This document shows positions 53,147-61,498 of a stretch of DNA of 64,000 nt, piece by piece. This stretch comes from DATGEP01 sp035310125 (GTDB taxonomy: Bacteria; Chloroflexota; Ktedonobacteria; Ktedonobacterales; JADMIN01). The notes under the pieces are model-generated. The model saw only the letters and a list, made by a program, of their open reading frames with translations, searched no databases and had not been told where the DNA came from. The translations under genes and the position numbers were made by a program. Position 1 is the first letter of the stretch; every line of letters starts with the position of its first letter. The stretch covers positions 1-64,000 of the forward strand of contig DATGEP010000346.1 of NCBI GenBank assembly GCA_035310125.1, written 5' to 3'.

Positions 53147-54358
53147 CTAGTCACCGTGCGCTACCGGCCAACCGAGCACTATGGCATCCGAGAGGGCGGC
53201 GACGAAATCCAGCACATGCTGAAGTCGCTCACCCTGAGCAAAACGGTAGATCGAGCGTTTGAGCTGGGCAACGATCATGTCGAAGTCGGCAATCGCCAGC
53301 GCTGCCAACCGCCGGCGCGTGACACAGTGCTCGCCACCACCTGGGTAATCGGGACAGAGCGCCCGTGCCCAACATGCGTGACTCCCTCCATAACATGCTG
53401 TACTCTCGGGCTGTTCGGCGTGGAAGCTCGCACGTCCAAGCAGCCGGGCGAAGAGCACACTATAGTGATGCACCAGCACGGCGGGCCGCTCCGCCGTTGG
53501 CAGCAGCTCATCATGCAGGACAGGATAGATTGCGGTGGCCAGTGGCAAGGGTATCTCGAAGAAGCGCGCGCCCTCGTCACGCCACGCTCGCAGCAGGTCT
53601 GGCAGCACCTCAACCGGAGCGCTCCGCATGCGCATGCTCACACTCTTCCAACCCAGGCCGAGATCAGCCACCGGTACGTAGTCATCGTGCTCCGTTACTT
53701 CGGCGCTGAGGTGATCAACAGCATCCGCCGCGGGCGAGAGATCTGGGCACAGCGCCGCGTGCGCCCGCAAGACCACCCGTACATCCGCGTCCGTCGTAAT
53801 CTGCGCCTCATCAACCACGTCGCGCAGCGAACGAAGCTCGACAACCCAGGCGTCTGGGTCCGCCGGGGAGTGTACCGGCACCTCCACGCGCACCACGCCT
53901 TGCAATGCGCCGCTGCGCCTGACCAGCTCACCGAGCGCATGAATCTGGCGCGCCTGCTGCTGGCGTGGATGGCCGAGGGATAGCGTATAGACCGGCGGGG
54001 GCGCCGTTTGGATGAGCGTGGAAAACATCGGTGTCGTGGTGCTGGTGCGCTTCTGGGACGGTCTGTCGAGCAGGTTCTCGCGCAGAGTCCGCTCGATCTG
54101 CCTGGGATCAGCCACCGCGGTCTGGCACTCTGCCTCCAGGTACGCACGGGATACGCCCATGCCCGCCTGACGCACGAGATCCGCGAGGACATCCGAGATC
54201 GTGAAGACACGTGCGGTCTGGTGTTGATAGAGTGTGGCGCCCGCCGCAAGCGGGGACTCGATCAGGCTAAAGCCGAGGTCGGCGAAGTGCGTTAGCCGGG
54301 GTACGCCGCGCGCGCCTACGGATACACGTTTCATGCGCTCGGCCTGAAAGTGCGTCAT
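53147..54358 (-). CDS. Unknown cluster protein with C-terminal Cys motif
   Basis: 403 residues, family not recognised. N-terminal ~120 residues include a small helical part (TISDVLADLVRQAGMGVSRAYLEAE) that may be a peptide-recognition fold. The middle (~120-300) alternates beta and helix like a TIM-type barrel (VVRVEVPVHSP, VRVVLRAHAALC, ARFFEIPLPLATAIYP). Near ~335: C-x6-C-x5-C-x9-C, partly like a SPASM cluster site. There is no CxxxCxxC, so it may be a radical SAM relative that lost its SAM cluster and works as a partner of the maturase. Start overlaps the upstream gene by 4 bases. Confidence 0.7.
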   Translation of the reverse strand: MTHFQAERMKRVSVGARGVPRLTHFADLGFSLIESPLAAGATLYQHQTARVFTISDVLADLVRQAGMGVSRAYLEAECQTAVADPRQIERTLRENLLDRPSQKRTSTTTPMFSTLIQTAPPPVYTLSLGHPRQQQARQIHALGELVRRSGALQGVVRVEVPVHSPADPDAWVVELRSLRDVVDEAQITTDADVRVVLRAHAALCPDLSPAADAVDHLSAEVTEHDDYVPVADLGLGWKSVSMRMRSAPVEVLPDLLRAWRDEGARFFEIPLPLATAIYPVLHDELLPTAERPAVLVHHYSVLFARLLGRASFHAEQPESTACYGGSHACWARALCPDYPGGGEHCVTRRRLAALAIADFDMIVAQLKRSIYRFAQGERLQHVLDFVAALSDAIVLGWPVAHGD

Positions 54359-55491
54359 ACCTGCACCGCCGTCTCACTCATCACCCGCTTCGATTGGCTC
54401 AGCTGAGGCGCGAAGAGGGGATAGCAAAGCACCTCCTGGCCGAGATTGGCCAGCGAGGCAAAGCATCCCGGAGCCAATGCCTCGAACTGCGCGAAAGCGG
54501 ACGAGAAACGCTCGCACATGTCACTCGCCGCCCACTTCGGCACCTCCGCCGCCAGTAATTGATCCAGCACCACATCTGGCTGCTCCCGCAGCTCGCGCTG
54601 GGTGAGGGGTACGTAACCTCGGAGTGTCGCAAGCAGCGTCACGGTGTTCCAGCGACCTTCCTCAGTATCCGCCACGAGGTCACACAGATCCTCGCTGAGC
54701 ACCACCGCTTCTCCCCAGCGATCCACAGCGGATCGAACTCGTGCGCGATCAGTTGGCGCGCGTGTGTCTGGCGCAAGCCATGCGTTGATAAAGTAGGCCC
54801 ACAGCGTCGGCGCGGTCCGTCCGATGGCGGTCTGAAGCGCGTCGGCGCTCGCCGGGCAGTCGTCATTGGCGAGAGCGGCGCTGGCAAACTGGTGTCGCAT
54901 CAGATCCAGATAGAGGGTCTGGAAGTCCCGCCACACATCGCTCCGTCCAGCGCGCCGTGCGAGTGTGGCGGCTTGATCTACATAGTCTTCGATCAGCGTG
55001 AGCAGCAGGTCTATACGTGAGCTGCCCTCTAATGAGGCTCCGGCTGGACGGGGCGGGCGCGGCAACGGAATGGGGTGATCGAGTGTGAGCAGCGCCGCGA
55101 GTGACGCTGGCGTCAACGCGGATTGCAACGAGGGAAGCCACTCCGGAAAGTTATCGGTTAGCTTATCAATCAAGCCGATAATGGCATTATAGACCGCACC
55201 CAGCGGGGCAACGGTCGTGGCGAAGGCGCGGCCACCCAGCGCGGCATAGATCGCACGCTGCATACTAAAGCCAACGCCCGCATCTTCTGGAGCGAGGGAC
55301 GCGAACAGAAAGGCAGGTTGCTCGCCGAAGATACGCATACTCTGCTCGCGTATGACACGATAGCCGCGCCAGAACACGGCGACATGCCGCTCACGATAGG
55401 CATCGAGCAAGGAAAGATCCACCGAGTGCGCACGCAGCCCCGCTTCGACTTGTTGATAGAGTAAACGCTCGCGGGCGGACATGGCCTCCAT
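54355..55491 (-). CDS. All-helical protein with isoprenoid-synthase-like Asp motifs
   Basis: 378 residues from the ATG at 55491 (AAGGAG upstream). Predicted almost wholly helical. Two acid motifs are spaced as in class I isoprenoid/terpene synthases: LIDKLTDN (Asp109, Asp113) and SEDLCDLVADTEEGRWN (Asp268, 271, 275, Arg280), which recalls the second RDxxED..GR motif of squalene/phytoene synthases. Neither is canonical, so this is a structural guess. A class II cyclase-like gene lies at the other end of the cluster. It might bind or transfer a prenyl diphosphate, or be a degenerate fold member. Confidence 0.55.
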   Translation of the reverse strand: MEAMSARERLLYQQVEAGLRAHSVDLSLLDAYRERHVAVFWRGYRVIREQSMRIFGEQPAFLFASLAPEDAGVGFSMQRAIYAALGGRAFATTVAPLGAVYNAIIGLIDKLTDNFPEWLPSLQSALTPASLAALLTLDHPIPLPRPPRPAGASLEGSSRIDLLLTLIEDYVDQAATLARRAGRSDVWRDFQTLYLDLMRHQFASAALANDDCPASADALQTAIGRTAPTLWAYFINAWLAPDTRAPTDRARVRSAVDRWGEAVVLSEDLCDLVADTEEGRWNTVTLLATLRGYVPLTQRELREQPDVVLDQLLAAEVPKWAASDMCERFSSAFAQFEALAPGCFASLANLGQEVLCYPLFAPQLSQSKRVMSETAVQV

Positions 55492-55544
55492 AGCACATCT
55501 CCTTCTCACAGGTCACTGACCGGGTGAGCGACTACCCTTCTCCT

Positions 55545-55889
55545 TCAGCATGCCAGGTGGGCGCGCGAGCTCCTGGAGCGCGTGGATGCTCGCCACGGAA
55601 GTGGGTCGCGCTGCCAATGCGTAGCGGCTCCCGCATATATCGCCGCACGGATGAGAGGTATCGAGAGAGCAACATCCGCTGGCTCAAGCGCATCCGCCGC
55701 CATGAAATGACAGCCCGCGTAGACCAAGCCGGCGCCAGTTTGAGTATCGAGAAAATGGGCAGGCGCCTCAACGTGAGGTGGCAAGTAGCAATCGTCACTG
55801 TCGGAAGGCACGACGTGAGCGGCACGAGTGGAGGAGAGGGCACAATTCCGCGTACCCGGAATTACGGCAACGCGCGGATCTTCTCGCAC
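55545..55889 (-). CDS. Possible small protein at the head of the peptide cluster
   Basis: Frame of 114 residues from a GTG at 55889 (AAGGA 9 bases upstream), 58 bases after the strong promoter at 55947-55975. It contains four Cys (TRNCALS, DDCYLPP, YAGCHFM, LAC at the end) and no membrane segment. Not recognised. It may be a second substrate or an accessory protein, or a chance frame in a leader. The intergenic sequence around it (55492-56241) has no other convincing gene. Confidence 0.35.
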   Translation of the reverse strand: MREDPRVAVIPGTRNCALSSTRAAHVVPSDSDDCYLPPHVEAPAHFLDTQTGAGLVYAGCHFMAADALEPADVALSIPLIRAAIYAGAATHWQRDPLPWRASTRSRSSRAHLAC

Positions 55890-55946
55890 GGCAGTATTCC
55901 TTTTTGCACACTGGGCAGCCAGCCCATGTGATCCAACATCAGCGCA

Positions 55947-55975
55947 AGTATACGTAAAAAATGAAAGGTTGTCAA
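55947..55975 (-). promoter_or_regulatory. Near-consensus sigma70 promoter of the peptide cluster
   Basis: On the minus strand TTGACA (55970-55975, perfect) and TATACT (55947-55952, 5/6) are separated by 17 AT-rich bases. It faces the cluster at 55.5-46.0 kb and is the strongest promoter-like match I noticed in the window. Confidence 0.8.
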
Positions 55976-56241
55976 TGGCATGCATATCTCATTTAAATCA
56001 CCGAGGTGACTGTGCTGGCGAGCTACGACGAGCGTGAAGCATCGAGGCATGATGACAGAGAGCGGCAGGCGTTCTCAACCGACGTGGGCAGCTTGACGGG
56101 CAGGAGTACACTGGCATCGAGCGTGGGTCCGCTTGATCTCGCGGGGCCGGCGCATGAATACGCCCTTCTGTTGTTGGGGTTCCGCCCTGCTGCTTCCCAC
56201 GCGAGCGCGGCGGGCGATTGGTTGGGGAGCAGAGACAGCAC

Positions 56242-56664
56242 ATGCAAGACGATCCACAGGTCGCCGAACAGCGGCGGCGCTTGAACCTGGACCCACGCAA
56301 TCTCGATCCACGCAAGGCGCTCGATTCGGCGTCACTGGAGCGTGTGCTGAAGGCGCAGGCGATGGCGCGAGCGCAGGCTCAGGCCGCCACCACTGTCGTC
56401 ATCGGGACAATCGTTACCCTGATCTCATCGGCATTCGGCTTTGTAGCGGCGCTTGCGTGGAATGACGCTATTCGAATGGTTCTCCAGAAGTTCCTAAAAG
56501 ATACGGGCCTGGACAAGCAGTTTGGTCCAGTAGGCCAGGCTTTACTGACCGCTATCGTTTTCACCATCATCGCCATCATCGCGATTTTCATCCTCCAGCG
56601 CGTCGCGGGCCGCTGGGCCAAGAAAGCCGCTATCGGCACCGCGGCAGGCGACGGCAGCTATTAA
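56242..56664 (+). CDS. DUF5654-like membrane protein
   Basis: 140 residues. A polar, Gln/Arg-rich N-terminus (~50) precedes TVVIGTIVTLISSAFGFVAALAWNDAI, the signature of the DUF5654 family. A second helix (LLTAIVFTIIAIIAIFILQ) follows and then a basic end. Inner-membrane protein of unknown role. Start ATG 56242; an upstream in-frame GTG is possible. Confidence 0.75.
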   Translation: MQDDPQVAEQRRRLNLDPRNLDPRKALDSASLERVLKAQAMARAQAQAATTVVIGTIVTLISSAFGFVAALAWNDAIRMVLQKFLKDTGLDKQFGPVGQALLTAIVFTIIAIIAIFILQRVAGRWAKKAAIGTAAGDGSY

Positions 56665-56806
56665 CCGCTCGCCAGCTCTCTGGCCGCACGTGACCGCCAG
56701 TATCCGGGCGCGTATTCCCCTGCGGGAGTTCGCGCCCGCTTTGTTTCAGCGGCGCGGTATACTGTCGTTCGAGGGGCAGAGCGCGGAGCGAGAGGCGGGA
56801 TAGCCA

Positions 56807-58018
56807 GTGGCAAGCGACACGCGCGCGGCATATGACGACACCGAGCCGCCCAATACAGACACAAACGACGAGCTAGACAGCCGGGGGCGCGAGCCGGACT
56901 ACTACGCGCTGCTGGGGGTGCCGCCCACCGCGAGCGACGACGAGATTCACCGCGCCTTTCGCCGCCTCGCCAAGCTCTGGCATCCCGACCGCTTCACCGC
57001 CGCCCCACCCGCTCTGCGCGCGCGCGCCGAGCGCCGCATGCGCGCTGTCATCAGCGCCCGCGATGTGCTCGCGGATCCCATCAGGCGCCACGAGTTTGAC
57101 GCGCGGCGCGGCGGTCCACATGCTGAGCCGGCGCTCCATCCCGATGCGCGCCCTTTCCCGATGACCAACACGCCACCTCCATTCTTCGGCGCCGGCTCCA
57201 CAGCACACTACGAGCGGCGCACCCCCAACCCCAACGGCGCCGGCCAGTTCTTCGGCGCGCTCGTCCTCATCCTCGCGCTTGGGCTGGGGGTCAGTGCGTT
57301 CAGAGGCCGCTTTGGCGACGGCACCGGCGCCATCATCGGTTTCGCCCTCATTCTCGGTCTGTTTCTCCTCGCCGGTGTGCTCTTCTCGGATGACTCCGCC
57401 CTTCCCCGCACTGCCGCCCATCTCATGGAGTTCGAGCCCGTGACAGCCCGCGCGAGGCGTCCTTCCGCTCGCGCCGGCATGCACCGCCCTGGGCGCCACC
57501 ACGCCAGCAACCGCCAGAAGCACGTCAATCAGAAGGAGCATGTCACGGCCGGGATGCAGGGCGCTCCTGGCCGGCGGAAGGCTGCCCCGCCTCCCGCCGG
57601 CGACGTGGAAAACGACATCCCCACAACCAGGCATGACCGCGAGCGACCCGGTGACGCCGAGTTCGACACACTGGTGACGCAGGCGCTGGCCGGTGTGCCG
57701 GATGAATTCCAGCCCTGGCTGGAGAACGTCGTCGTTCAGGTGGTGCGCGAGCCATCCCGGCGACAGCTCCTGGAAATGCAGGTGCGCCCCGACTGTACGC
57801 TGCTCGGCCTCTATGTCGGCGTGCCCGTCACGCACCACGCCCATTTCACCGGTCAGGGCGCGCCGCCCCAAGTCATCACCATCTTCCAGGGACCGATTGA
57901 GCGCTATGCCGGCCACGATGCGGAGCATGTCAAAGAGCAGGTGCGCCGCACCGTGCTGCATGAGGTAGCGCACCACTTTGGCATGAGTCACGAGGACATG
58001 CCCGCCTGGATACGCTAG
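56807..58018 (+). CDS. Membrane-anchored J-domain protein fused to a zincin-type metallopeptidase
   Basis: 403 residues with three parts. J domain (~31-98): YYALLGVPPTASDDEIHRAFRRLAKLWHPDRF with the essential HPD at 59-61. Two membrane helices at ~145-192. Then a basic Pro/His-rich linker and a C-terminal zincin-like domain (~283-403) with VRRTVLHEVAHHFGMSHEDM, zinc ligands His385, His389 and His395 plus Glu386. The second part matches the stand-alone minimal zincin family (DUF1025/PF06262). This domain pairing suggests Hsp70-delivered substrates meet a protease at the membrane, which is inference. Eleven bases separate it from the next gene. Confidence 0.85.
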   Translation: MASDTRAAYDDTEPPNTDTNDELDSRGREPDYYALLGVPPTASDDEIHRAFRRLAKLWHPDRFTAAPPALRARAERRMRAVISARDVLADPIRRHEFDARRGGPHAEPALHPDARPFPMTNTPPPFFGAGSTAHYERRTPNPNGAGQFFGALVLILALGLGVSAFRGRFGDGTGAIIGFALILGLFLLAGVLFSDDSALPRTAAHLMEFEPVTARARRPSARAGMHRPGRHHASNRQKHVNQKEHVTAGMQGAPGRRKAAPPPAGDVENDIPTTRHDRERPGDAEFDTLVTQALAGVPDEFQPWLENVVVQVVREPSRRQLLEMQVRPDCTLLGLYVGVPVTHHAHFTGQGAPPQVITIFQGPIERYAGHDAEHVKEQVRRTVLHEVAHHFGMSHEDMPAWIR

Positions 58019-58028
58019 GAGGCACTCG

Positions 58029-58523
58029 ATGAGCGACATGCACCGTATCGGCGTCATCTCCGATACCCACATCCCACAGAAAGCCGCCCGCGTTCCCGAT
58101 GCCGCGCTGCGCCACTTCGCGGATGTCGAGCTGATCCTGCATGCCGGCGACCTCTCCGCGCTCGCCGTGCTGGACCAGCTCTCCGCCTATGCCCCGGTCG
58201 AAGCGGTCCAGGGCAATATCGAGCAGCCGGAGGTGATGGCGGCGCTGCCCATCAAGCGCGAGATCGACGTCGGCGGCTGCGTCATCGGGCTTGTCCACAT
58301 CCTGGGCGAGCGGCAATACTACGCCCGCACCGCCCGCCGCGCATTTTCCGGCGCCCGCGTGGTCGTCTTCGGCCACTCCCACATTCCCTACTTGGAAGAC
58401 TCCGGTGGACTGCTCCTGCTCAATCCCGGCAGCGCGGCGGATCGCCGCCGCCAGCCTGCCTGCACCATCGCCCTTCTGACCATCGAGAACGGCCAGCCGC
58501 GCGCCGAGATTCTCGCGCTGTGA
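58029..58523 (+). CDS. Metallophosphoesterase, YfcE/MJ0936 family
   Basis: 164-residue binuclear-metal phosphodiesterase. Ligand motifs in order: ISDTHIP (D-x-H), LHAGDLS (GD), QGNIE (GN), LVHILG (H), and VFGHSHIPY (GHSH). NPGS follows as usual. Likely acts on small phosphodiesters. Starts 11 bases after the J-domain gene, same transcript. Confidence 0.9.
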   Translation: MSDMHRIGVISDTHIPQKAARVPDAALRHFADVELILHAGDLSALAVLDQLSAYAPVEAVQGNIEQPEVMAALPIKREIDVGGCVIGLVHILGERQYYARTARRAFSGARVVVFGHSHIPYLEDSGGLLLLNPGSAADRRRQPACTIALLTIENGQPRAEILAL

Positions 58524-58581
58524 ATCCGCCTCCCTCCCCGCGCACGGAAACAGCCCTCCCCATTGTAGGGGTGCTGCCTGC

Positions 58582-58639
58582 TGCGCCCGCCGGAAGTGAG
58601 GTCCACTCTCTGCGCCCGCCGGAAGTGAGGTCCACTCTC
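58582..58639. repeat. Two exact copies of a 29-bp tandem repeat upstream of the deaminase gene
   Basis: TGCGCCCGCCGGAAGTGAGG plus TCCACTCTC occurs twice without change in the intergenic DNA before 58721. Just before it, GTAGGGGTGCTGCCTGCTG resembles GTAGGGGCGCTGCCTGCCG at about 4700, so it may include a dispersed element. Confidence 0.9.
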
Positions 58640-58720
58640 TGCGCGTCAAGCCTCGTATGGTACAATACCCGGAAACATTGCACGCCATGCGGGGCTGCTG
58701 CCCGCACCAGGGAGGACTGT

Positions 58721-59737
58721 GTGACCACGTCGAGCTTGCTAGATGACCGCCCCGCGCTGACCGAGCTCCATTCCCATGTCGGCGGCGCGGTGGCGCCAGA
58801 GATCATGTGGAGCATCGCCCATCAGCAGGGTATCCGGCTGCCGACCAAAGACTACTGGCAATTCGTGGAATTGATAAGTGTCAGCCATCCCGACAAAGTC
58901 AACAACCTCGCCGAATATGACCTCATTTTCCGCTGGACCGAGCTCATTCAGTCCAGCCCTCTTGCCATCGAACGCTCTGTCTACGAGATTATCGGCGGCG
59001 CGTACCGCAAGTCCAATATCACCACACTTGAGCTGCGCTTCAATCCTATGAAACGCAACCGCGAGGGCGAACAGGACCTCGACCACATCATCTCCGCCGC
59101 CATTCGCGGCCTGGATCGCGCCATGCTGGAATATCCCCATGTCCGTTCCGGCCTCGTGCTGATGATGGATCGCACCTTCCCATTGGAGCTAAACGCTATC
59201 ATCGTCGAAAAGGCGCTGCGTTACGCCGGTCGTGGCGTCATCGGCGTAGATATCGCTGGTCCACCCAACCCAGCGTTCTCCTACCGCGAACACCAGGGAT
59301 TGATAGATCGCGCGCGCGCTGCGGGGCTAGGTATCACCATCCACACCGGCGAAGAGGGCCGTATCGAGGATATGTGGGAAGTGGTCGAGCACCTGCGCCC
59401 ACATCGTGTCGGCCACGGCATTCTTTGCGCCTATGACGAGCGGTTGATGGAGCGTGTCGTCCGCGCTGGCATCGTGCTCGAAGTCTGCCCCACATCCAAC
59501 CTGCGCACACGAGCGGTGAAGGATATCGAAGAGCTGCGCCACATCCTCAGCCGCCTCCGCGCGTTCGGCGTCCAGTTCACCATCAACACCGACGGTCCGC
59601 AAATGCTCATGACCAACCTCGTCAAAGAGTACCGCCTCTTGTTAGACCAGGGCATCTTCGACGACGGCGACCTCCGTCGCGCCATCACAACCGCCTACGA
59701 TGCGAGTTTTCTGACGGGAATGCCTCTCTCGAAATGA
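58721..59737 (+). CDS. Adenosine deaminase family protein with altered NTDGP motif
   Basis: 338-residue TIM-barrel zinc hydrolase. Start GTG 58721 with GGAGG 5 bases upstream. Zinc/active motifs: ELHSHVGG (His17, His19), ITIHTGEE (catalytic Glu region), PHRVGHG and EVCPTSN. The final motif reads TINTDGPQ (Asp291, Gly292) where adenosine deaminases have NTDDP. The zinc-binding Asp is kept, but the second Asp, which contacts the purine in known structures, is Gly. The substrate may therefore be a modified adenosine or another amino-purine. No purine genes are adjacent. Confidence 0.85.
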   Translation: MTTSSLLDDRPALTELHSHVGGAVAPEIMWSIAHQQGIRLPTKDYWQFVELISVSHPDKVNNLAEYDLIFRWTELIQSSPLAIERSVYEIIGGAYRKSNITTLELRFNPMKRNREGEQDLDHIISAAIRGLDRAMLEYPHVRSGLVLMMDRTFPLELNAIIVEKALRYAGRGVIGVDIAGPPNPAFSYREHQGLIDRARAAGLGITIHTGEEGRIEDMWEVVEHLRPHRVGHGILCAYDERLMERVVRAGIVLEVCPTSNLRTRAVKDIEELRHILSRLRAFGVQFTINTDGPQMLMTNLVKEYRLLLDQGIFDDGDLRRAITTAYDASFLTGMPLSK

Positions 59738-60082
59738 CCTCACCGGCCGGCACGTTCCCGCGACTTCGCTCGATCAAGCTGGGCGCGTCCTTCGCCGGCT
59801 TCTCTGAACGAGAGCAGCGCTATCTCGCGGCCTGTGCGATGTGGTAGAGTCTGCGCTTCCCATGACAACGAGTGCGCATCCTTCAGGCCAGACATCCAAA
59901 CATCGGAACGACAGGAGCGCGATCACTTTCCCTCAGTTCCGATTCGCGGTACACTTCAACCGGTGGCGCCGCAATGGTGCGCGCCACGAGACATGGCAGT
60001 CTGGCCCGGCGAGAACGATACATTCTGCCACGGCCACTTTCCATCAAACATGCGGCGACATCGCGACGCCGGAGAAGGTTGT
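59738..60082. other. 345-base gap without recognisable feature
   Basis: Between the deaminase and cystathionine beta-synthase. Open frames here are chance. No riboswitch core, strong promoter, repeat or terminator with T run is seen. Confidence 0.5.
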
Positions 60083-61471
60083 ATGCGCTACTACGAATCC
60101 ATTGTGGACACGATCGGCCACACGCCACTGGTGCGGCTCAATAAGATCGCCCAGGATGTCCGGCCTCTCGTGCTGGCCAAAGTCGAGTTCTTCAATCCCG
60201 GTGGCAGCGTCAAAGACCGCATCGGCGTCGGTCTCATCGAAGCCTGCGAAAAGGCCGGCCTCCTCAAGCCCGGCGGCACCATTGTCGAGCCAACCAGCGG
60301 CAACACCGGCACCGGACTCGCCATCGCCGCCACCATCAAAGGCTACCACTGTATCTTCGTCATGACTGACAAGGTTTCCGAGGAGAAGCGCAGCCTTCTG
60401 CGTGCCTTCGGCGCCGAAGTCGTCATCTGCCCCGTCAGCGCCCCGCCCGACTCGCCAGAGAACTACCACAACGTCGCCGCTCGTCTTGCCCGCGAGATTC
60501 CCGGCGCCTGCAATCCCGACCAGTATTCCAATCCGGCCAACCCGGCCTCACACTACGCCACCACTGGCCCCGAAATCTGGGACGACACCGACGGCAGAGT
60601 GACCGCGTTCGTCGCGGGAGTCGGCACGGCGGGCACCATCATCGGCACTGCCCGCTACCTCAAAGAAAAGAACCCCAAGATTCAGGTCATCGGCGCCGAT
60701 CCCGCTGGTTCTATCTACTCCGGCGACACGCCCAAGCCCTACAAAGTCGAAGGCATCGGCACTGAAATCTTCCCTGAAAACTGGGATCCTTCCGTCGTGG
60801 ATGAGGTGATCCGCGTAGACGACCGCACCTCGTTCCAGCTCGCTCACCGGCTTACGCGTGAAGAAGGTATCTTCTCCGGCGGCTCCTGCGGCACCGCCGT
60901 TGGCGCGGCGCTGGAATACGCTAAGCGACTTGGGCCGGACGATGTCGTGGTCGTCCTTTTGCCGGACAGCGGGCGCGGCTATCTCTCCAAGCTCTATAAC
61001 GACACATGGCTGCGCGAAAACGGTTTCTACGAGGCGCCCGGCCAGCCAATCCTCGCCGACGTGCTCACCTTCCGCCGCCAGCTCGTGCCTACCCTACCCG
61101 CCGTCGTCGGCGTCTCACCAGACGAGCCAGTTGCCGGGGCAATCGCCCAGTTCCACCGTTACGGCATCTCGCAGTTACCTGTGATCGAGCGCGGGCAAAT
61201 CGTCGGATCGCTCACCGAGAACCAGCTCTTACAACGGTTCGCCTCGGGTGAGCGGCTTGACGGCCAGACGGTGCGGGATTGGCAGGGTGCGCCGCTGCCC
61301 ACGCTCCCCGAAACGGCGACAGTTCGCGAAGCGTACACGTTGCTGGCTGGCGGCCAGACAGCAGTCGCTGTCGTCGGCTCCGATGGCTTGCGCGGTGTCA
61401 TCTCCCGCAGTGACCTCATGGAGTTCTGGGCGCACGGCTCCCGCGCGACTGCCGCGGCCAGTGAGAAGTGA
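60083..61471 (+). CDS. Cystathionine beta-synthase
   Basis: 462-residue PLP enzyme. TIGHTPLVRLN at the start, NPGGSVKDR with the PLP Lys44, and EPTSGNTGTGLA for phosphate binding. The C-terminal ~120 residues form a pair of CBS domains (DEPVAGAIAQFHRYGISQLPVIERGQIVGSLTE and TVREAYTLLAG...GVISRSDLMEFW), a common regulatory module. ATG 60083 follows GGAGAAGG. Condenses serine (or O-acetylserine) with homocysteine, linking to the metY product, though it is not in that operon. Confidence 0.92.
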   Translation: MRYYESIVDTIGHTPLVRLNKIAQDVRPLVLAKVEFFNPGGSVKDRIGVGLIEACEKAGLLKPGGTIVEPTSGNTGTGLAIAATIKGYHCIFVMTDKVSEEKRSLLRAFGAEVVICPVSAPPDSPENYHNVAARLAREIPGACNPDQYSNPANPASHYATTGPEIWDDTDGRVTAFVAGVGTAGTIIGTARYLKEKNPKIQVIGADPAGSIYSGDTPKPYKVEGIGTEIFPENWDPSVVDEVIRVDDRTSFQLAHRLTREEGIFSGGSCGTAVGAALEYAKRLGPDDVVVVLLPDSGRGYLSKLYNDTWLRENGFYEAPGQPILADVLTFRRQLVPTLPAVVGVSPDEPVAGAIAQFHRYGISQLPVIERGQIVGSLTENQLLQRFASGERLDGQTVRDWQGAPLPTLPETATVREAYTLLAGGQTAVAVVGSDGLRGVISRSDLMEFWAHGSRATAAASEK

Positions 61472-61498
61472 CAGACTATCGCGTAAGGGTACTGACCA

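Noticed and set aside
55524..55931. 135-codon plus-strand frame opposite the cluster leader
   Set aside because: No domain and Arg/Ser/Gly-rich; it overlaps the strong minus-strand promoter region.
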